From Bryoerythrophyllum caledonicum (lineage: Eukaryota > Streptophyta > Bryopsida > Pottiales > Pottiaceae): a stretch of 64,000 nucleotides of DNA. Positions within the stretch are counted from its first letter, which is position 1; the number at the start of each line of letters is the position of its first letter. The DNA lies in the NCBI GenBank assembly GCA_963971425.1, contig OZ020515.1, positions 38,297,198 to 38,361,197 of the forward strand, in the 5' to 3' direction. Shown here piece after piece: positions 1 to 9,716 of the stretch. The notes below the pieces were generated by a model. It was given only the letters and a program-made list of their open reading frames with translations. It did no database searches and had not been told where the DNA came from. Made by a program: the position numbers and the translations under genes.

Positions 1-386
1 TGCAGGTACAGTAACAAGAGCGGTTGTTGATGGCGAGGGTTGTAGTGGGTTGGAGGCGCCTAGGCGATCCTGCGAGATCTGCGAGCTTCGGTATCGTACC
101 AGGGTTTGCCGGGACTATTGCACGGCTCTTCACTACTGAAGGTGTATCCACCACCTCCGTAACTATGAGGTGAGATACTTCTCGCTTGGGCTTGGATCTG
201 GTTTTCCGCCTTCCTAACCTCGTGTGTTGAATGAGTGGCTTCTCCCCTGATTCTGATATTTCTTCTGTCCTGCGTATGCATAAGCCGATCTGGAGGGAGT
301 GTATCAGCAATAAATTGGGGTCAGTTGATTCATAACTAGATGAGGTGCATAACGAAAACAACTGAAAGACAAGAGGGGAGAGTTCT
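1..386. other. unassigned leader of the window
   Basis: No frame of convincing length and no recognisable domain. The stretch is mixed in composition and reads as non-coding or as the edge of a decayed repeat. I see no RNA gene here. Confidence 0.3.
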
Positions 387-2033
387 TCACGGGTGCGGTG
401 AGTCTTTGTCAGCTGCAAGGGCGGCGGCTCCTTCTCCTGCTGGACTCTCCAGAGGTATGTATCCTTCACGCAAGCAGAGCCAGAGACAATGCATGTGCGC
501 AGTGTAGCAAAGTGAGGATTCAAGAGGTAGATGGTATCGTGTTATATACCTTGTGGAGGATTGTTGTTTGGTGGATGTTGTTGTGTTCGATGAACGTTGT
601 TGTTCTTGTGTTTGTGGCCGTTTAGGGTTGGTTCCTACAGAGTGCCGTTTAACTTTAGTTGGGCGGTTCTGATGTTGTAGATGTAATGTTGGATCTTGGT
701 CTTTCATGGATTTGTCATTTTCTGGAATGTTGTGACGGCTAGGGTTTCGTTGCAGCAGTAGTTGGCAGTATGTCTTTGTGGATTTCTCATTGTTCCTGTA
801 ATCAACTGGAAAGAAATTGCAAGAGTGGGAGGATAAAGGTGGTAGAGTGATGTGGGCTCTTACTTGGTTGTGCACAGACCTTGTTTCTATGTGTCGTTGT
901 GGAAGCTGGTTGTGCTCGTATCTTGTTTTTGTGTGTTGCCTAGGTCTTCTCAAGTTGTGGAGTCTTCGGATTTGTTCTTCCTTTAATCTTGATTTCGGTA
1001 GGTTCACGTATTTCGATGTTGAGTTTTTGTTCGCCTCTTGTTTGTCTTGTCTGTATATTCCTTTATTGCTAGCTGCCCATCTTGAGAGTTCTTGGTTTTT
1101 CCTGATGATATGTAGCAACATGCAGAAAATGGTTAGATTAGAGTTTTGGAAACGTACCTTGGCCATGATGGGAGTTGCGTCGTTGTTGTTGTTTGTCTTG
1201 GGTTTGGCGATGGTTTTGGTGGTTGCAGAGCGTTGACGTCGGTGCATTTCCTTTGCAGGTGACTTGGTGGTCTTCCTTGGGTACTGTTGCTCCCTGCTTT
1301 GTACCTGGCCTACTAGTGCTGCTCTTCTCGATCTATGGTAGCTTTGTGGCTCCTTGTGATAGGGGTTAGTCATGCATAACACAACATCAGCAGTCATTAG
1401 GACCTTACCACCAAGTTTGCAGAAGCAGTATTGGAATCTGCGGATCTGTTCTTCCTTCATTCCTGATTTCGGTAGGTTCATGTGTGTCGATGTTGAGTTT
1501 TTGTTTGCCTCTTGTTTGTCTTGTCTGTGTATTCCTCTGTTGTTGGCTGCCCATCTTGAGAGTTCTTGGTTTTTCCTGATGATATGTAGCAGCAAGCAGA
1601 AAATGGTTAGATTAGAGTTTTGGAAACGTACCTTGGCCATGATGGGAGTTGCGTCGTTGTTGTTGTTTGTCTTGGATTTGGAGATGGTTTCGTTGGTTGC
1701 AGAGCGTTGACGTTGGTGCATTTCTGTCGCAGGTGACTTGGTGGTCTTCCGCGGGTACTGCTGCTCCCTGCTTTGCACCTGGCGTACTAGTGCTGCTCTT
1801 CTCGATCTATGGTAGCTTTGTGGCTCCTTGTAATAGGGGTTAGTCATGTATAACATAGCATCAGCACTCACTAGCATCTTACTACCAAGTTTGCATAAGA
1901 AGTATTGATATTTTCCTAAGTACAGAATACACATATGAGACTTATCTGGTCCTTGGGCTTGTTGAATCTCGTGGGCTGATCTTGTATCTTGGCGTTGGTC
2001 TTGTGCACATTGTGGGCTGTAATTAATCTTCAT
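387..2033 (-). CDS. long open frame across a tandem duplication, unknown
   Basis: An uninterrupted minus-strand frame of about 548 codons, rich in Gln, Arg, Asn and Ser, resembling no family I know. It runs through both units of a 474-bp tandem duplication. Because 474 is 158 codons, the repeat is in phase and the peptide repeats (for example NPYHKEPQSYHRSRRAALV appears twice with small changes). The plus strand here is GT-rich and T-rich, which by itself lowers stop frequency on the minus strand. The frame may therefore be a composition effect inside a repeat and not a gene. No promoter, splice pattern or homology supports expression. Confidence 0.2.
   Translation of the reverse strand: MKINYSPQCAQDQRQDTRSAHEIQQAQGPDKSHMCILYLGKYQYFLCKLGSKMLVSADAMLYMTNPYYKEPQSYHRSRRAALVRQVQSREQQYPRKTTKSPATEMHQRQRSATNETISKSKTNNNNDATPIMAKVRFQNSNLTIFCLLLHIIRKNQELSRWAANNRGIHRQDKQEANKNSTSTHMNLPKSGMKEEQIRRFQYCFCKLGGKVLMTADVVLCMTNPYHKEPQSYHRSRRAALVGQVQSREQQYPRKTTKSPAKEMHRRQRSATTKTIAKPKTNNNNDATPIMAKVRFQNSNLTIFCMLLHIIRKNQELSRWAASNKGIYRQDKQEANKNSTSKYVNLPKSRLKEEQIRRLHNLRRPRQHTKTRYEHNQLPQRHIETRSVHNQVRAHITLPPLSSHSCNFFPVDYRNNEKSTKTYCQLLLQRNPSRHNIPENDKSMKDQDPTLHLQHQNRPTKVKRHSVGTNPKRPQTQEQQRSSNTTTSTKQQSSTRYITRYHLPLESSLCYTAHMHCLWLCLREGYIPLESPAGEGAAALAADKDSPHP
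961..1908. repeat. 474-bp tandem duplication (two units)
   Basis: Unit 1 is about 961-1434 and unit 2 about 1435-1908. Matching landmarks lie 474 bp apart, such as 'gagttttggaaacgtacc' at 1141 and 1615. The units differ by scattered substitutions, so the duplication is not recent. Sequence outside the pair does not match. Confidence 0.8.
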
Positions 2034-2429
2034 GTGTGTGCTTGTGTCCTTGTTGAGGAGGTGAATGGTGTGATGTTTCTAGTTGTGGTATGGTATCCAG
2101 ATCTGGATCTACTTGTGCATGTTTGACGTGGGTAGTGCAGGACCTAGAGCTAGATTTGGGCCAACACAGAGCCCCACTTCAGATCTACTCTCCCATACTA
2201 GTGCTAGATCCTTTGCAGCCCTTTCAAACTTGTGACAGTAGATCAAGGTCTTGTAATCCCTGCCAACACTCTTACACATCCTAGAAACACCTTCTAGCAA
2301 CAAAACGAGGTGCACAACGGGATTTGCAATGAGATCCAGCCTCTCTCACTACCTTGTACTTCGTTTCTGCCTAACACCTAAACCTCTCCTCACCAGGTTT
2401 CACGGAGCTACTCCTCTCTCATCTTTTAG
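2034..2429. other. unassigned spacer before copia fossil
   Basis: About 400 bp without a supported gene. A TGGTATCCAGATC stretch near 2092 faintly recalls a retrotransposon primer-binding site, but no long terminal repeat precedes it. Confidence 0.3.
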
Positions 2430-3580
2430 CTGCTTCGAACCTTCAACATGGACAATGCAAACGCTCTCTCAGCGCCCATGATTGGCAAGTCCAAAATTGA
2501 GGACGATCCCTATCGTCCAGGTGAACCCGAGGAAGAGGAGATCGAGTAGCGGCAGTACTTGGCCGCTGTGGGCGCGCTGCTTTATCTCGCCACCAACACG
2601 CGCCTCGACATCAGTTTCGCAGTGAGCGTACTGGCGCGCCACAGCCAACGACCCACGACCCGTCACTCGCAGGGTGTCAAACACCTGCTACGTTACCTGC
2701 GAGGAACTAAAGACCTCGGCTTACACTTCAAGCGCGGTCCTGGTGAGATCATTGGTTATGCAGATTGAGGATTTAAAACAGATCCTGCATCCGGGAAGTC
2801 ACAAACTGGCTGGATCTTCATAAAAAACGGTGCCCCCATTTCGTGGTGCTCATCCAAGCAGACAAACACGGCAACCACAACAAACCATGCGGAGCTACTT
2901 GCTTTCTATGAGGCTGCGCGAGAATCCGTCTGGCTTCACACAATGCAAAATGCCATCACCAACATGGCCGGCCTTAACGTCCCCAAGAAACCCACTGTCA
3001 TCTTTGAAGATAATGCTGCCTGCATCGAACAAGTCTCATCCGGATTTATCACGTCCGATCAAGTGAAGCACATCGACCCACAGATCTTCGGCTACACGCA
3101 GGAGCTGACCGACACCGGGCAGATCGAGATACGAAAGATCGCATCAGCAGAAAACATCGCCGATGTGTTAACCTAGGCCTTACCTGCACTACAACAAAGA
3201 AAATTGATAGCCGTGGCAGGTCTGAAATCCTTAGTTGAATTATCGAGCGAGTAATGGTTGTTACTCTTTTTCCTTCAAACTTGAGGTTTTTTAATGAGAA
3301 CAACCATCCCTCGAGGAGGACTGTTGAGATAACCAATCCTGAGGTTACACCTGGGTTTCTCCGCCTAGTAAACACGTAGTTAAGTTAACTCGTAGTTCAG
3401 TACTTGGCAACTTCCTCTTCTACTTTTAGCATGTAACCCACCAGACCAGGATATAAACAATCTCCTGCCTCTGGTAGGATGATCTCTCAATAGTTAATAT
3501 ATTTCAAATATATATTTATGTTATTTGCTCTCTCTCTCTCTGGCATCTCCTCATATGTTCTTCTTGCCTTTCTCTTAACA
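2430..3580 (+). mobile_element. Ty1/copia fossil, 3' part with one LTR
   Basis: The reading resembles the C-terminal end of a copia polyprotein: the linker after reverse transcriptase (MDNANALSAPMIGKSK), then RNase H (LLYLATNTRLDISFAVSVLA; HLLRYLRGTKDLGLHF; VIFEDNAACIEQ; ENIADVLT). A purine-rich tract at 3311-3321 precedes a single short LTR at 3322-3580 that begins TGTTGAGA and ends TCTTAACA. The 5' part, including the other LTR, protease, integrase and most of reverse transcriptase, is absent. The element is broken, with a small number of breaks in what remains. With one LTR it cannot be dated. The domain matches are still easy to read, so it is of moderate age. It abuts module A copy 1 and marks where that copy is truncated. 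Confidence 0.85.
3322..3580 (+). repeat. copia 3' LTR
   Basis: 259 bp with near-inverted ends TGTTGAGA / TCTTAACA, directly after a polypurine tract. A second 'ctcttaaca' follows at 3581-3589, so the exact right edge could be 3580 or 3589. Confidence 0.7.
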
Positions 3581-4043
3581 CTCTTAACAGATCCCATCAA
3601 CCCTTTGGTTACAGAGCCTCCACTCGCACCATGTTTGTGAGACGAGGATGAAGAGTTAGAAGGGAAAAAGTCACAAGAGGGGAGAAAGAGGAGAACTTGG
3701 GAGATATGAAGAGAAAGCAAGGCGCATGGAAAGCGAAAAGAGAAAGGAGAGGAGAGCAGAAGGATCAAGACAAAAGGAGGGGGAGAAATGCAAGTATAAA
3801 AGGAAAGAAATGGAGAGTTTAGGGTTTAGTGTTACATGGGTATTCTAGAGGAAGTTGAGTTTTTATTTTGGGATTTTGACTTGACCTACCCTCCATTTTT
3901 GGGGTCTACAAATCCAATGGTGGTGTTATTTTTCTCTACAAGTTTTTCATTTGTGAGATACTGAGGGTTTGACTTGGCTTAAAATAGTTGACTATTTTTG
4001 TAAAATGATTATTTTTGAATTCTGATGATACATACCCCCACTA

Positions 4044-4490
4044 CAGTCTACCCTCTATAGATGTTAACCCTCGGGAGTAGGTGCTTCTTAACATTTGCAG
4101 AGTCGTTAATAATTAACAATCACAAAAAATAATTTTGAATATTATTTAAATTTTAAAATCTATTAAATTTTAACAATTTAAAAAACATGATTTCAGGAGT
4201 ATAACATTTATAAAATGTATACATTCCATGATTCAAGCTCATCGAGTATAATTGAAAATCATAGAGTGCAATTTTGCCATTATACAAATGTTAGCTTTTG
4301 TTCATTCATATTGTGGATGTATAGTGATGTATATCATCCGTTAACATTTATAGAGTCAAATTTACAAAGACGGGAGTACCATTTTGTACAAGTTTAACAT
4401 TTATAGTGTGCAATATGTGGGGAGTAGAAGAAAGTTAACATTTAGAAAGGGTTAACACTTATAGGTGTAACATTTATAGAGGGTAGACTA
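4044..4490. mobile_element. Tc1/mariner-like MITE, TA target duplication
   Basis: Absent from the matching places in copies 2 and 3, which read 'cccccactaatttg' without a break. Here the flank is split: TA at 4042-4043, element 4044-4490 (447 bp), TA at 4491-4492. The ends are inverted repeats: CAGTCTACCCTCTATA on the left and the complement of TAGAGGGTAGACTA on the right. The inside has several copies of 'taacatttatag' and no coding capacity. The TA duplication and CAGT-type ends fit Tc1/mariner; the family assignment is inference. Confidence 0.8.
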
Positions 4491-4553
4491 TAATTTGATT
4501 GTTTTGAATTCAACTGTGGATTTACTTTTGACAAATTATGAAGTTGAAATTTC

Positions 4554-4590
4554 GACTTTGACTTTGACTTTGACTTTGACTTTGACTTTT
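4554..4590. repeat. (tttgac)n microsatellite
   Basis: About six copies of a 6-bp unit, part of each module A leader repeat; the number of units varies between copies (for example 33871-33897 and 59501-59526). Confidence 0.85.
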
Positions 4591-5052
4591 TAAACTCTTA
4601 TATTTATTTTTAGGGGCACTTTTAGCTTTTACTTTTACTTTCATGAGTTACATAGGTATTCTAGAGGAAGTTCAATTTTTATTTTGGGATTTTGACTTGA
4701 CCTACCCCCCTATTTTTGGGGTCTTCAAATCCAATGGTGCTGTTATTTTTCTCTACAAGTTTTGCATTTGTGAGATATTGAGGATTTGACTTGGCTTAAA
4801 ATGATTGACTTTTTTGTAAACTAATAATTTTTGAATTTTGATTATACGTCCCCCCACTAATTTGATTGTTCTGAATTCAACGGTGTATTTACTTTTTACA
4901 AATTATGAAGTTGAAATTTTGACTTTGACTTTCACTTTCTTATTTTTACTTTTACTTTTACTTTTATTTTTGCAATGATATTATAAAAACATACAAAGTA
5001 GAAACCTTAAAATATTTTATACATGATATTTTGGGATATTCTAAAATATATC

Positions 5053-6729
5053 ATGGCTTCATATATTTATAGGCAATGTGCGGAGCGTAGAAGATACACA
5101 GAAGAGGAGTTTAGAGAGCTTGAGGATATTGTATATAGACCACCTATTATTGATAGGGAAAATGAAGCGGACCATGTTGCACCAGAGGATCCAGTGGCAC
5201 CAAAGGATGGTGTACCGACGTTACATCTTTTTCCTCGTACTCCATTTGTTCAGGTGGATGTGGATGAGCCACTTGTTGCATTTCCCGCACTTGACAGACC
5301 GCACAGTGATCTGGTTACACATCCAGAGGCCAACAACCCGGATTTAATGGATTTAGATGCGGCGTGTTTCATGATGCTGACGAGGGATTTGCCTATTTTA
5401 TTTGGGAGCATGGCACGTCCTGCAAACCGGAAGGTTCACGTGCGAGACCATATGGAGTTTGATGATTGGCTTCATGTCATCTCTGATCCTTTTGTGGTGA
5501 AGGTTTATGCTGGAGCAAATGAGCAGGAAAGGAATACATTTAAGAAAGACCTTGTGAATGTTTTACGACCGGATTTTGGCTTGGCGTTGACTTGTAGCAG
5601 TGATAGTGTGTGTCTATCACGAAATGAGGTGAATATTCTTATTTCAGCCATGGCAGAGGCGCTATATCATTTAGGTGCTCGAACATGTCCGGTTCAATTT
5701 TTTGGTATGAAGTGGGAGATCAAAGTTGTTGAGCCAATGGTTGATTGGTCTATTGATGGTTATCGAACAGAGATGGGAGCTACTGTTCCTCAAGGGATGA
5801 ACAAATTTGACTATGGAGTTAGGTTTCCGGGAGACAGATTGGAGCTCTTCAGATTCAGTGAGGCCCAAGTTTGAGCTAGGAGATCTCGAGAGCGTGAGGT
5901 GCATGAGATGTGTGGGGTGGAGGGGTTTGGGTCTTTGGAATTCAAGCCAATCGTGCACCAAGCTATAGTGAAGGTGAAGCTATATCACATATTATGCCAT
6001 GAGCTTCTATCTGTGATACATAAGCAACAATTGGATGACATGCCCGGGACAGTCGCTACCATGCCCACCAGATTGCAATAGATGCGGAATTTATTGGCAC
6101 AGTGGGAGGCGATGCCACGAGTATCACTTGCAGACCATATTTTTGGCATCAGAGTTGAAGCCACTGTTGACACGGAGCGGGTGGTTGATGGACGTCGGTT
6201 GGTCAGCGAGTATGACCTCCTATGCATTGATGGTATTGAGCGCGTATTGGGAGGTTTATTCACTCGTATGGGGTGTACACTTGACATCTTTTTGACAAGA
6301 TGTCGGAGTAGATTTGATGGTTTTGCAGCAAAAGTTCATGGAACTTATGCTCTTCCACCATCAGTTCGCCTTCAGAGCTCATTGACATTGGTTCGTCAAG
6401 CGATTGGTTGGAGTGGCAAGAACATGACGCGCCACCTCCGTGAAGTTAGAGCTTGGGAGATCGGAGAGCGTCGTCGATTGGAGATGGAAGCGGATGAGGG
6501 AGTTTTGTATGAGGAATGTATGCATGACGATATCAATACCCGTATCTTGATTCTTGACTTTCTCGAGAATGCACGTTGGTTTGTGTTTAACAAGATAACA
6601 GACCAGAATGTACCAGGTTTGATGCTCAAGGGGAGCAATGATAAGAGGTATTCGAAGAAGAATGGTGTATATGATAATCAAGTTGGTGCAGCTCGGCACT
6701 TTGTTAATCTATACGTAGCAGCGACGTGA
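5053..6729 (+). pseudogene. MASYIY frame, copy 1 (unknown repeat-borne ORF)
   Basis: Unrecognised. The likely start is the ATG at 5053 (MASYIYRQCAERRRYTEEEF), because it is shared by all three copies, whereas the upstream ATG at 5023 is not usable in copy 2. The N-terminal part is acidic (VDVDEPLVAFPALD). The middle carries DHMEFDDWLHVISDP and MAEALYHLGARTCPVQFFG. The end is charged (EIGERRRLEMEADEGVLYEE; ENARWFVFNKITDQN). No transposase triad, zinc knuckle, membrane segment or signal peptide is evident, and there is no intron. The copy is broken by a few interruptions. As the family is unknown and the frame travels with a repeat, I treat it as an element fossil. Repetition in three modules suggests it was once a mobile-element gene. 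Confidence 0.55.
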
Positions 6730-6774
6730 ATGCACTGCATTCCTGGTAACCTAGTTACACTTTTTATAAAGGGG

Positions 6775-6792
6775 GGTTACACCGGTGTAACC
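6775..6792. other. palindromic junction 1
   Basis: GGTTACACCGGTGTAACC is a perfect 18-bp palindrome just after the MASYIY frame and before the spliced segment of module A. About 60 bp on each side is also conserved with the other junctions ('ctggtta...ggttacac' upstream, 'ccatcctttgtaaatg.acg' type sequence downstream). Confidence 0.8.
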
Positions 6793-6975
6793 AACCGTTT
6801 GTAAATGGACGTAGTTTGGTCAGGAATGCCCGTAGCCATCGCGCCTCTCCACCCATCTCCTCTACGCCTTTCTGCCCTTCTCTTTCTTGCCTCTCTGCGC
6901 CTCTCCGCGCCTATATGCGCGTCTTCCCGCCGCTCCCACCTGCGCGTCTCCCTGCGCGATCTCTTTGGTTGTTGT

Positions 6976-7003
6976 TGGAAGTTGGAAGTTGGAAGTTGGA
7001 GGG
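6976..7003 (+). repeat. gaagttg short tandem repeat
   Basis: About three copies of a 7-bp unit near the start of the spliced segment. It recurs with different copy number at 17669, 36298, 38521 and 62627, always after a CT-rich, Ser/Leu/Arg-biased stretch of about 150 bp. Probably a fast-changing marker within the cassette. Confidence 0.7.
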
Positions 7004-7315
7004 GTGAGTGACGGGGATGATTCTCGCACGTCATCAGCGACTCAGCTCTGATTCCCAGAGCACAATCCGTGCACCTCCTCCACGGTTGGAGGCATTCAAG
7101 CGCAAATTCCCACTTCAATCTGTTAGGGTTGCACACTGCCCACTGCCCACACGAGCCTCTCCGTTCCGCTTCCCGCGAGCCTCCCCTACTGGCCATCGTC
7201 ATTGTCGTTGTTGCTTCCACCGTCCCGTCCGTCTCCCTCGCATGTTCTCCAATGCGCTTCCCCGCGCCTCCATGACCCTTCTCCTGCCCCCTCCGCTTCA
7301 GCGCCCGCTTTTGCC

Positions 7316-8895
7316 ATGGTGCCCACTGAGGTTGAAGCCCTCCATTGGGGCTGGCTCCAAATCAAAGAAGCCTATCAATTTTTTACAAAAAACCTTTTTT
7401 TGGTGTTGGATTTTTCCCTTGCAGTATGAGCTTGTGCAATTTGAAAGTCGGTGTGATGAGACTTGGCACGCTTTGGACTCAAAGACGTCTGAGACCGATG
7501 CTCAAGGGGGCACGTTTAGGATTTAGGAGCTCAGCTTCTGCAATCCAACAGCTTCTGCATATAGTTGGATCAAGGACTAGCTCTAGGGTTTGGACGAGGA
7601 AATGGCGCAACTCCAGGGTGATCAAGTTGCGCTTCAACTTCAGCTTGAATTGGATAGTGCCAATGTAAGAAGCTTCAGAATCTCCGAATTTCTTTGTGTT
7701 TTTTTGCCTAGGTTTTGTGTTTGGCTTGTGTCTGATTGATTTACGTATTGTTTCCAGATTAGGTTACATTCTTGCTCCTCGTTAATGCATGAGCACTTTT
7801 TGTGCCGCAGATAAGGGAGTGGGGGTGGCACAAATTCGAATGCAAAATATTGGTGAGGCTTAGGAGAGAAAGGCAGCAGTTTAGGGTCTGACCATGCATT
7901 TACTGCTGCGGATTTTCATGAGACGAAAGTTGCAAGCAGACCAGGTGAGCATGTCCGTTTTGTCTTTTTCGCCTTCTCGTGTATATTAGCTCGAGTTTCT
8001 CTTCGCTATGGTACCAGTGGATCGTACGTTGAGTTTCTCTACCTTTTGGTAGGTTTTGTCGAAGACTGCGGTTGATGATTATCAAAATTGTAAGGCTTTC
8101 CCCACACGTATCCTCCTTTAATTCAGTTTTGGCTTTGGGAAAATCTTGCATCATTCAAGATTCATGAATTCGTTGTTGTTCAAAGAGATTGTTCGCAAGC
8201 GGATCGATTCTTGTGGACTTACGCGGAGGCGGGGTTCATTAATCCGAAAACCTTTGTTGCGCTTGTCAAGGGAAGCTCATCCCTTTCTCTTTTGCACGTG
8301 TAATAAATGTTTATGTACTGGGAGTGGATTTTGCTATTTGAGGCTCAGAGGTGTGGGTAATGTGGTTGGGGTTCAGGTATTTCCAAGCTCGGCTAGGCAA
8401 TCGCATGACATGGTGTTTAGAGCAGCGGTGACAGTGACGGGGTCTATGACGGTTGAAGAAAAGTAGGGGTTGTGGCGGCATGGGAAGCTTAGAGGAGCGG
8501 TGGCGGAGAAGGAGTTGAGCAACGCAAGCTACTTGAACCAACCGCACATTTTGGAGATGGTGTTGCAAAAGCAGAGCGAAGAGCTGGCGAAGGTGCCGGA
8601 AACCGATGGGCAGAACAAGAGGACCATCATGCAGAAGGTTATCAACGCAAGCCTGAAGCTATTGGAAGAGAATTTGCGGCGGTTGCAGGAGATCGAGGAG
8701 CTTCAACAAAAGTATTTCGTGCTCACGAGTGGGAAGTTCTTCCATCTGGAGGAAGACAAGAACTATGGCAACAGTCCCAGCCCGAGGTGGAGACCCAGCC
8801 TCACGATCACTAACCGCACTCGGAGCGAGACCGAGGGATTGGAATACTCTGAGATGCCGTTGCTCACCACTGTCAGCTCCATAGGTGCGCATTAA
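7316..8895 (+). pseudogene. spliced segment of module A, copy 1 (captured gene?)
   Basis: Looks like a multi-exon gene. Visible pieces: MVPTEVEALHWGWLQIKEAY at 7316; an exon after an acceptor at 7424 (YELVQFESRCDETWHALD); an exon 7602-7664 (MAQLQGDQVALQLQLELDSA) ending at a GT donor; a piece after 7810 (GVGVAQIRMQNIGEA); and a last exon near 8467-8895 with strong heptads (ASLKLLEENLRRLQEIEELQ), ending in TAA. The LQLQLEL start recalls N-termini of plant RBR-type E3 ligases, but that is too weak to name it. Copy 1 has internal stops in the middle exons, so it is probably not functional. The same gene has a diverged relative in module C. Confidence 0.45.
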
Positions 8896-8912
8896 CTTAT
8901 AAATTATAGGAA

Positions 8913-9716
8913 CTAACTTAATGCCGAATGAACAAGGGTAAAAATTGCTTTCACTCAAATCTGTGGACTTGGCTCTAAAAAGTTTGTACTTACAAGGAGA
9001 AAAGCTAGTTGATGAATTTGCTACGCTTGTCAAAGAATCTCCCGTTTTTTTGGATGTCAATCATGGCTTTGTTTATGTGGCACAATATAGACGTTTGTTG
9101 ATGTTGCTGAAGGCGCAACATGAGATTTCATGTTTTGTTTTGAGCCTGAGCTAAGGTTTAGGGTTAGAAAGAGGTGTATTTAGGGTTAGAAGCTTGCTAG
9201 TTCTATGGTCTGAACTACCTCTCATGTGCTGAGGAATTTTGGATTTTGCTTGTGCAGGGGCTAGGATCCAGACCAGTTGCTACCTCGCTCTCCTTCAACA
9301 CAGAGATGCTCTGTGGTGGGACTTGAAGCGGGGCAAGGTGATTGGAAGTAGGGGAGCTCATACAAAGAAAGTAAAAACACACGGCATCCCAATAATGCAC
9401 TCTGAAAAGTGTGCTGGAATCGTCTTTAGCCAAACAAAATTTCATCGTAGCAAAATGTGCACATGGAGATTCCAATTCCCGTTGACTCCTCCTGGATCAT
9501 GTCGTCCTGACTCTAGTAACGCTCGACAGCGGCACCTGCAGTAGGTAATCCAGAAGGGGTAACTTATAGCGAGTGCGGTTGCGGTGCAGTGTATAGTACC
9601 GCACCAGGGCTGGCACAGGGCTCCGCATTGAAGGGGGTTGTCTCCCAAAACCTCATAGTTGCCGCGGCCATGGCCATGACCAGCATGCGAGTGCACCGAG
9701 CGTGCAGGCAAAGGCC
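8913..9716. other. unassigned spacer
   Basis: About 800 bp between module A and the NSUN remnant. Short open stretches exist (for example 8948-9154, a 69-residue frame without known relatives), but I see no supported gene. The MASYIY/coiled-coil repeat does not extend here. Confidence 0.3.

Larger units (their letters stand above)
3825..4970 (+). repeat. leader repeats of module A (about 0.36-kb units)
   Basis: Two imperfect units each run from 'acatgggtattctagagg' or close variants (3834, 4650) through 'gggattttgacttgacc', 'ttgaggatttgacttggc' and a (tttgac) tract. Copies 2 and 3 show the same units near 31769, 33600 and 33960, and near 59228 and 60337. The first unit here is split by the miniature transposon at 4044-4490. 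Their position upstream of the MASYIY frame would suit a promoter or leader, but no function is shown. Confidence 0.75.
3590..8912 (+). repeat. module A, copy 1 (5'-truncated)
   Basis: From 'gatcccatcaaccc' at 3590 this matches 33356 onward and 60093 onward almost base for base. It continues through the leader repeats, the MASYIY frame, the palindromic junction at 6775 and the spliced segment to about 8912, where copies 1 and 2 part. The left 1.5-2.2 kb present in copies 2 and 3 is missing; the copia LTR sits at that edge. Confidence 0.85.

Noticed and set aside
2087-2110. possible retrotransposon primer-binding site (tggtatccagatc)
   Set aside because: Only a partial match and no LTR end next to it.
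6777-7220. Arg-rich minus-strand frame after junction 1 (also near 17448 and 36087)
   Set aside because: The complement of a CT-rich stretch; composition effect, not conserved as a protein between copies.
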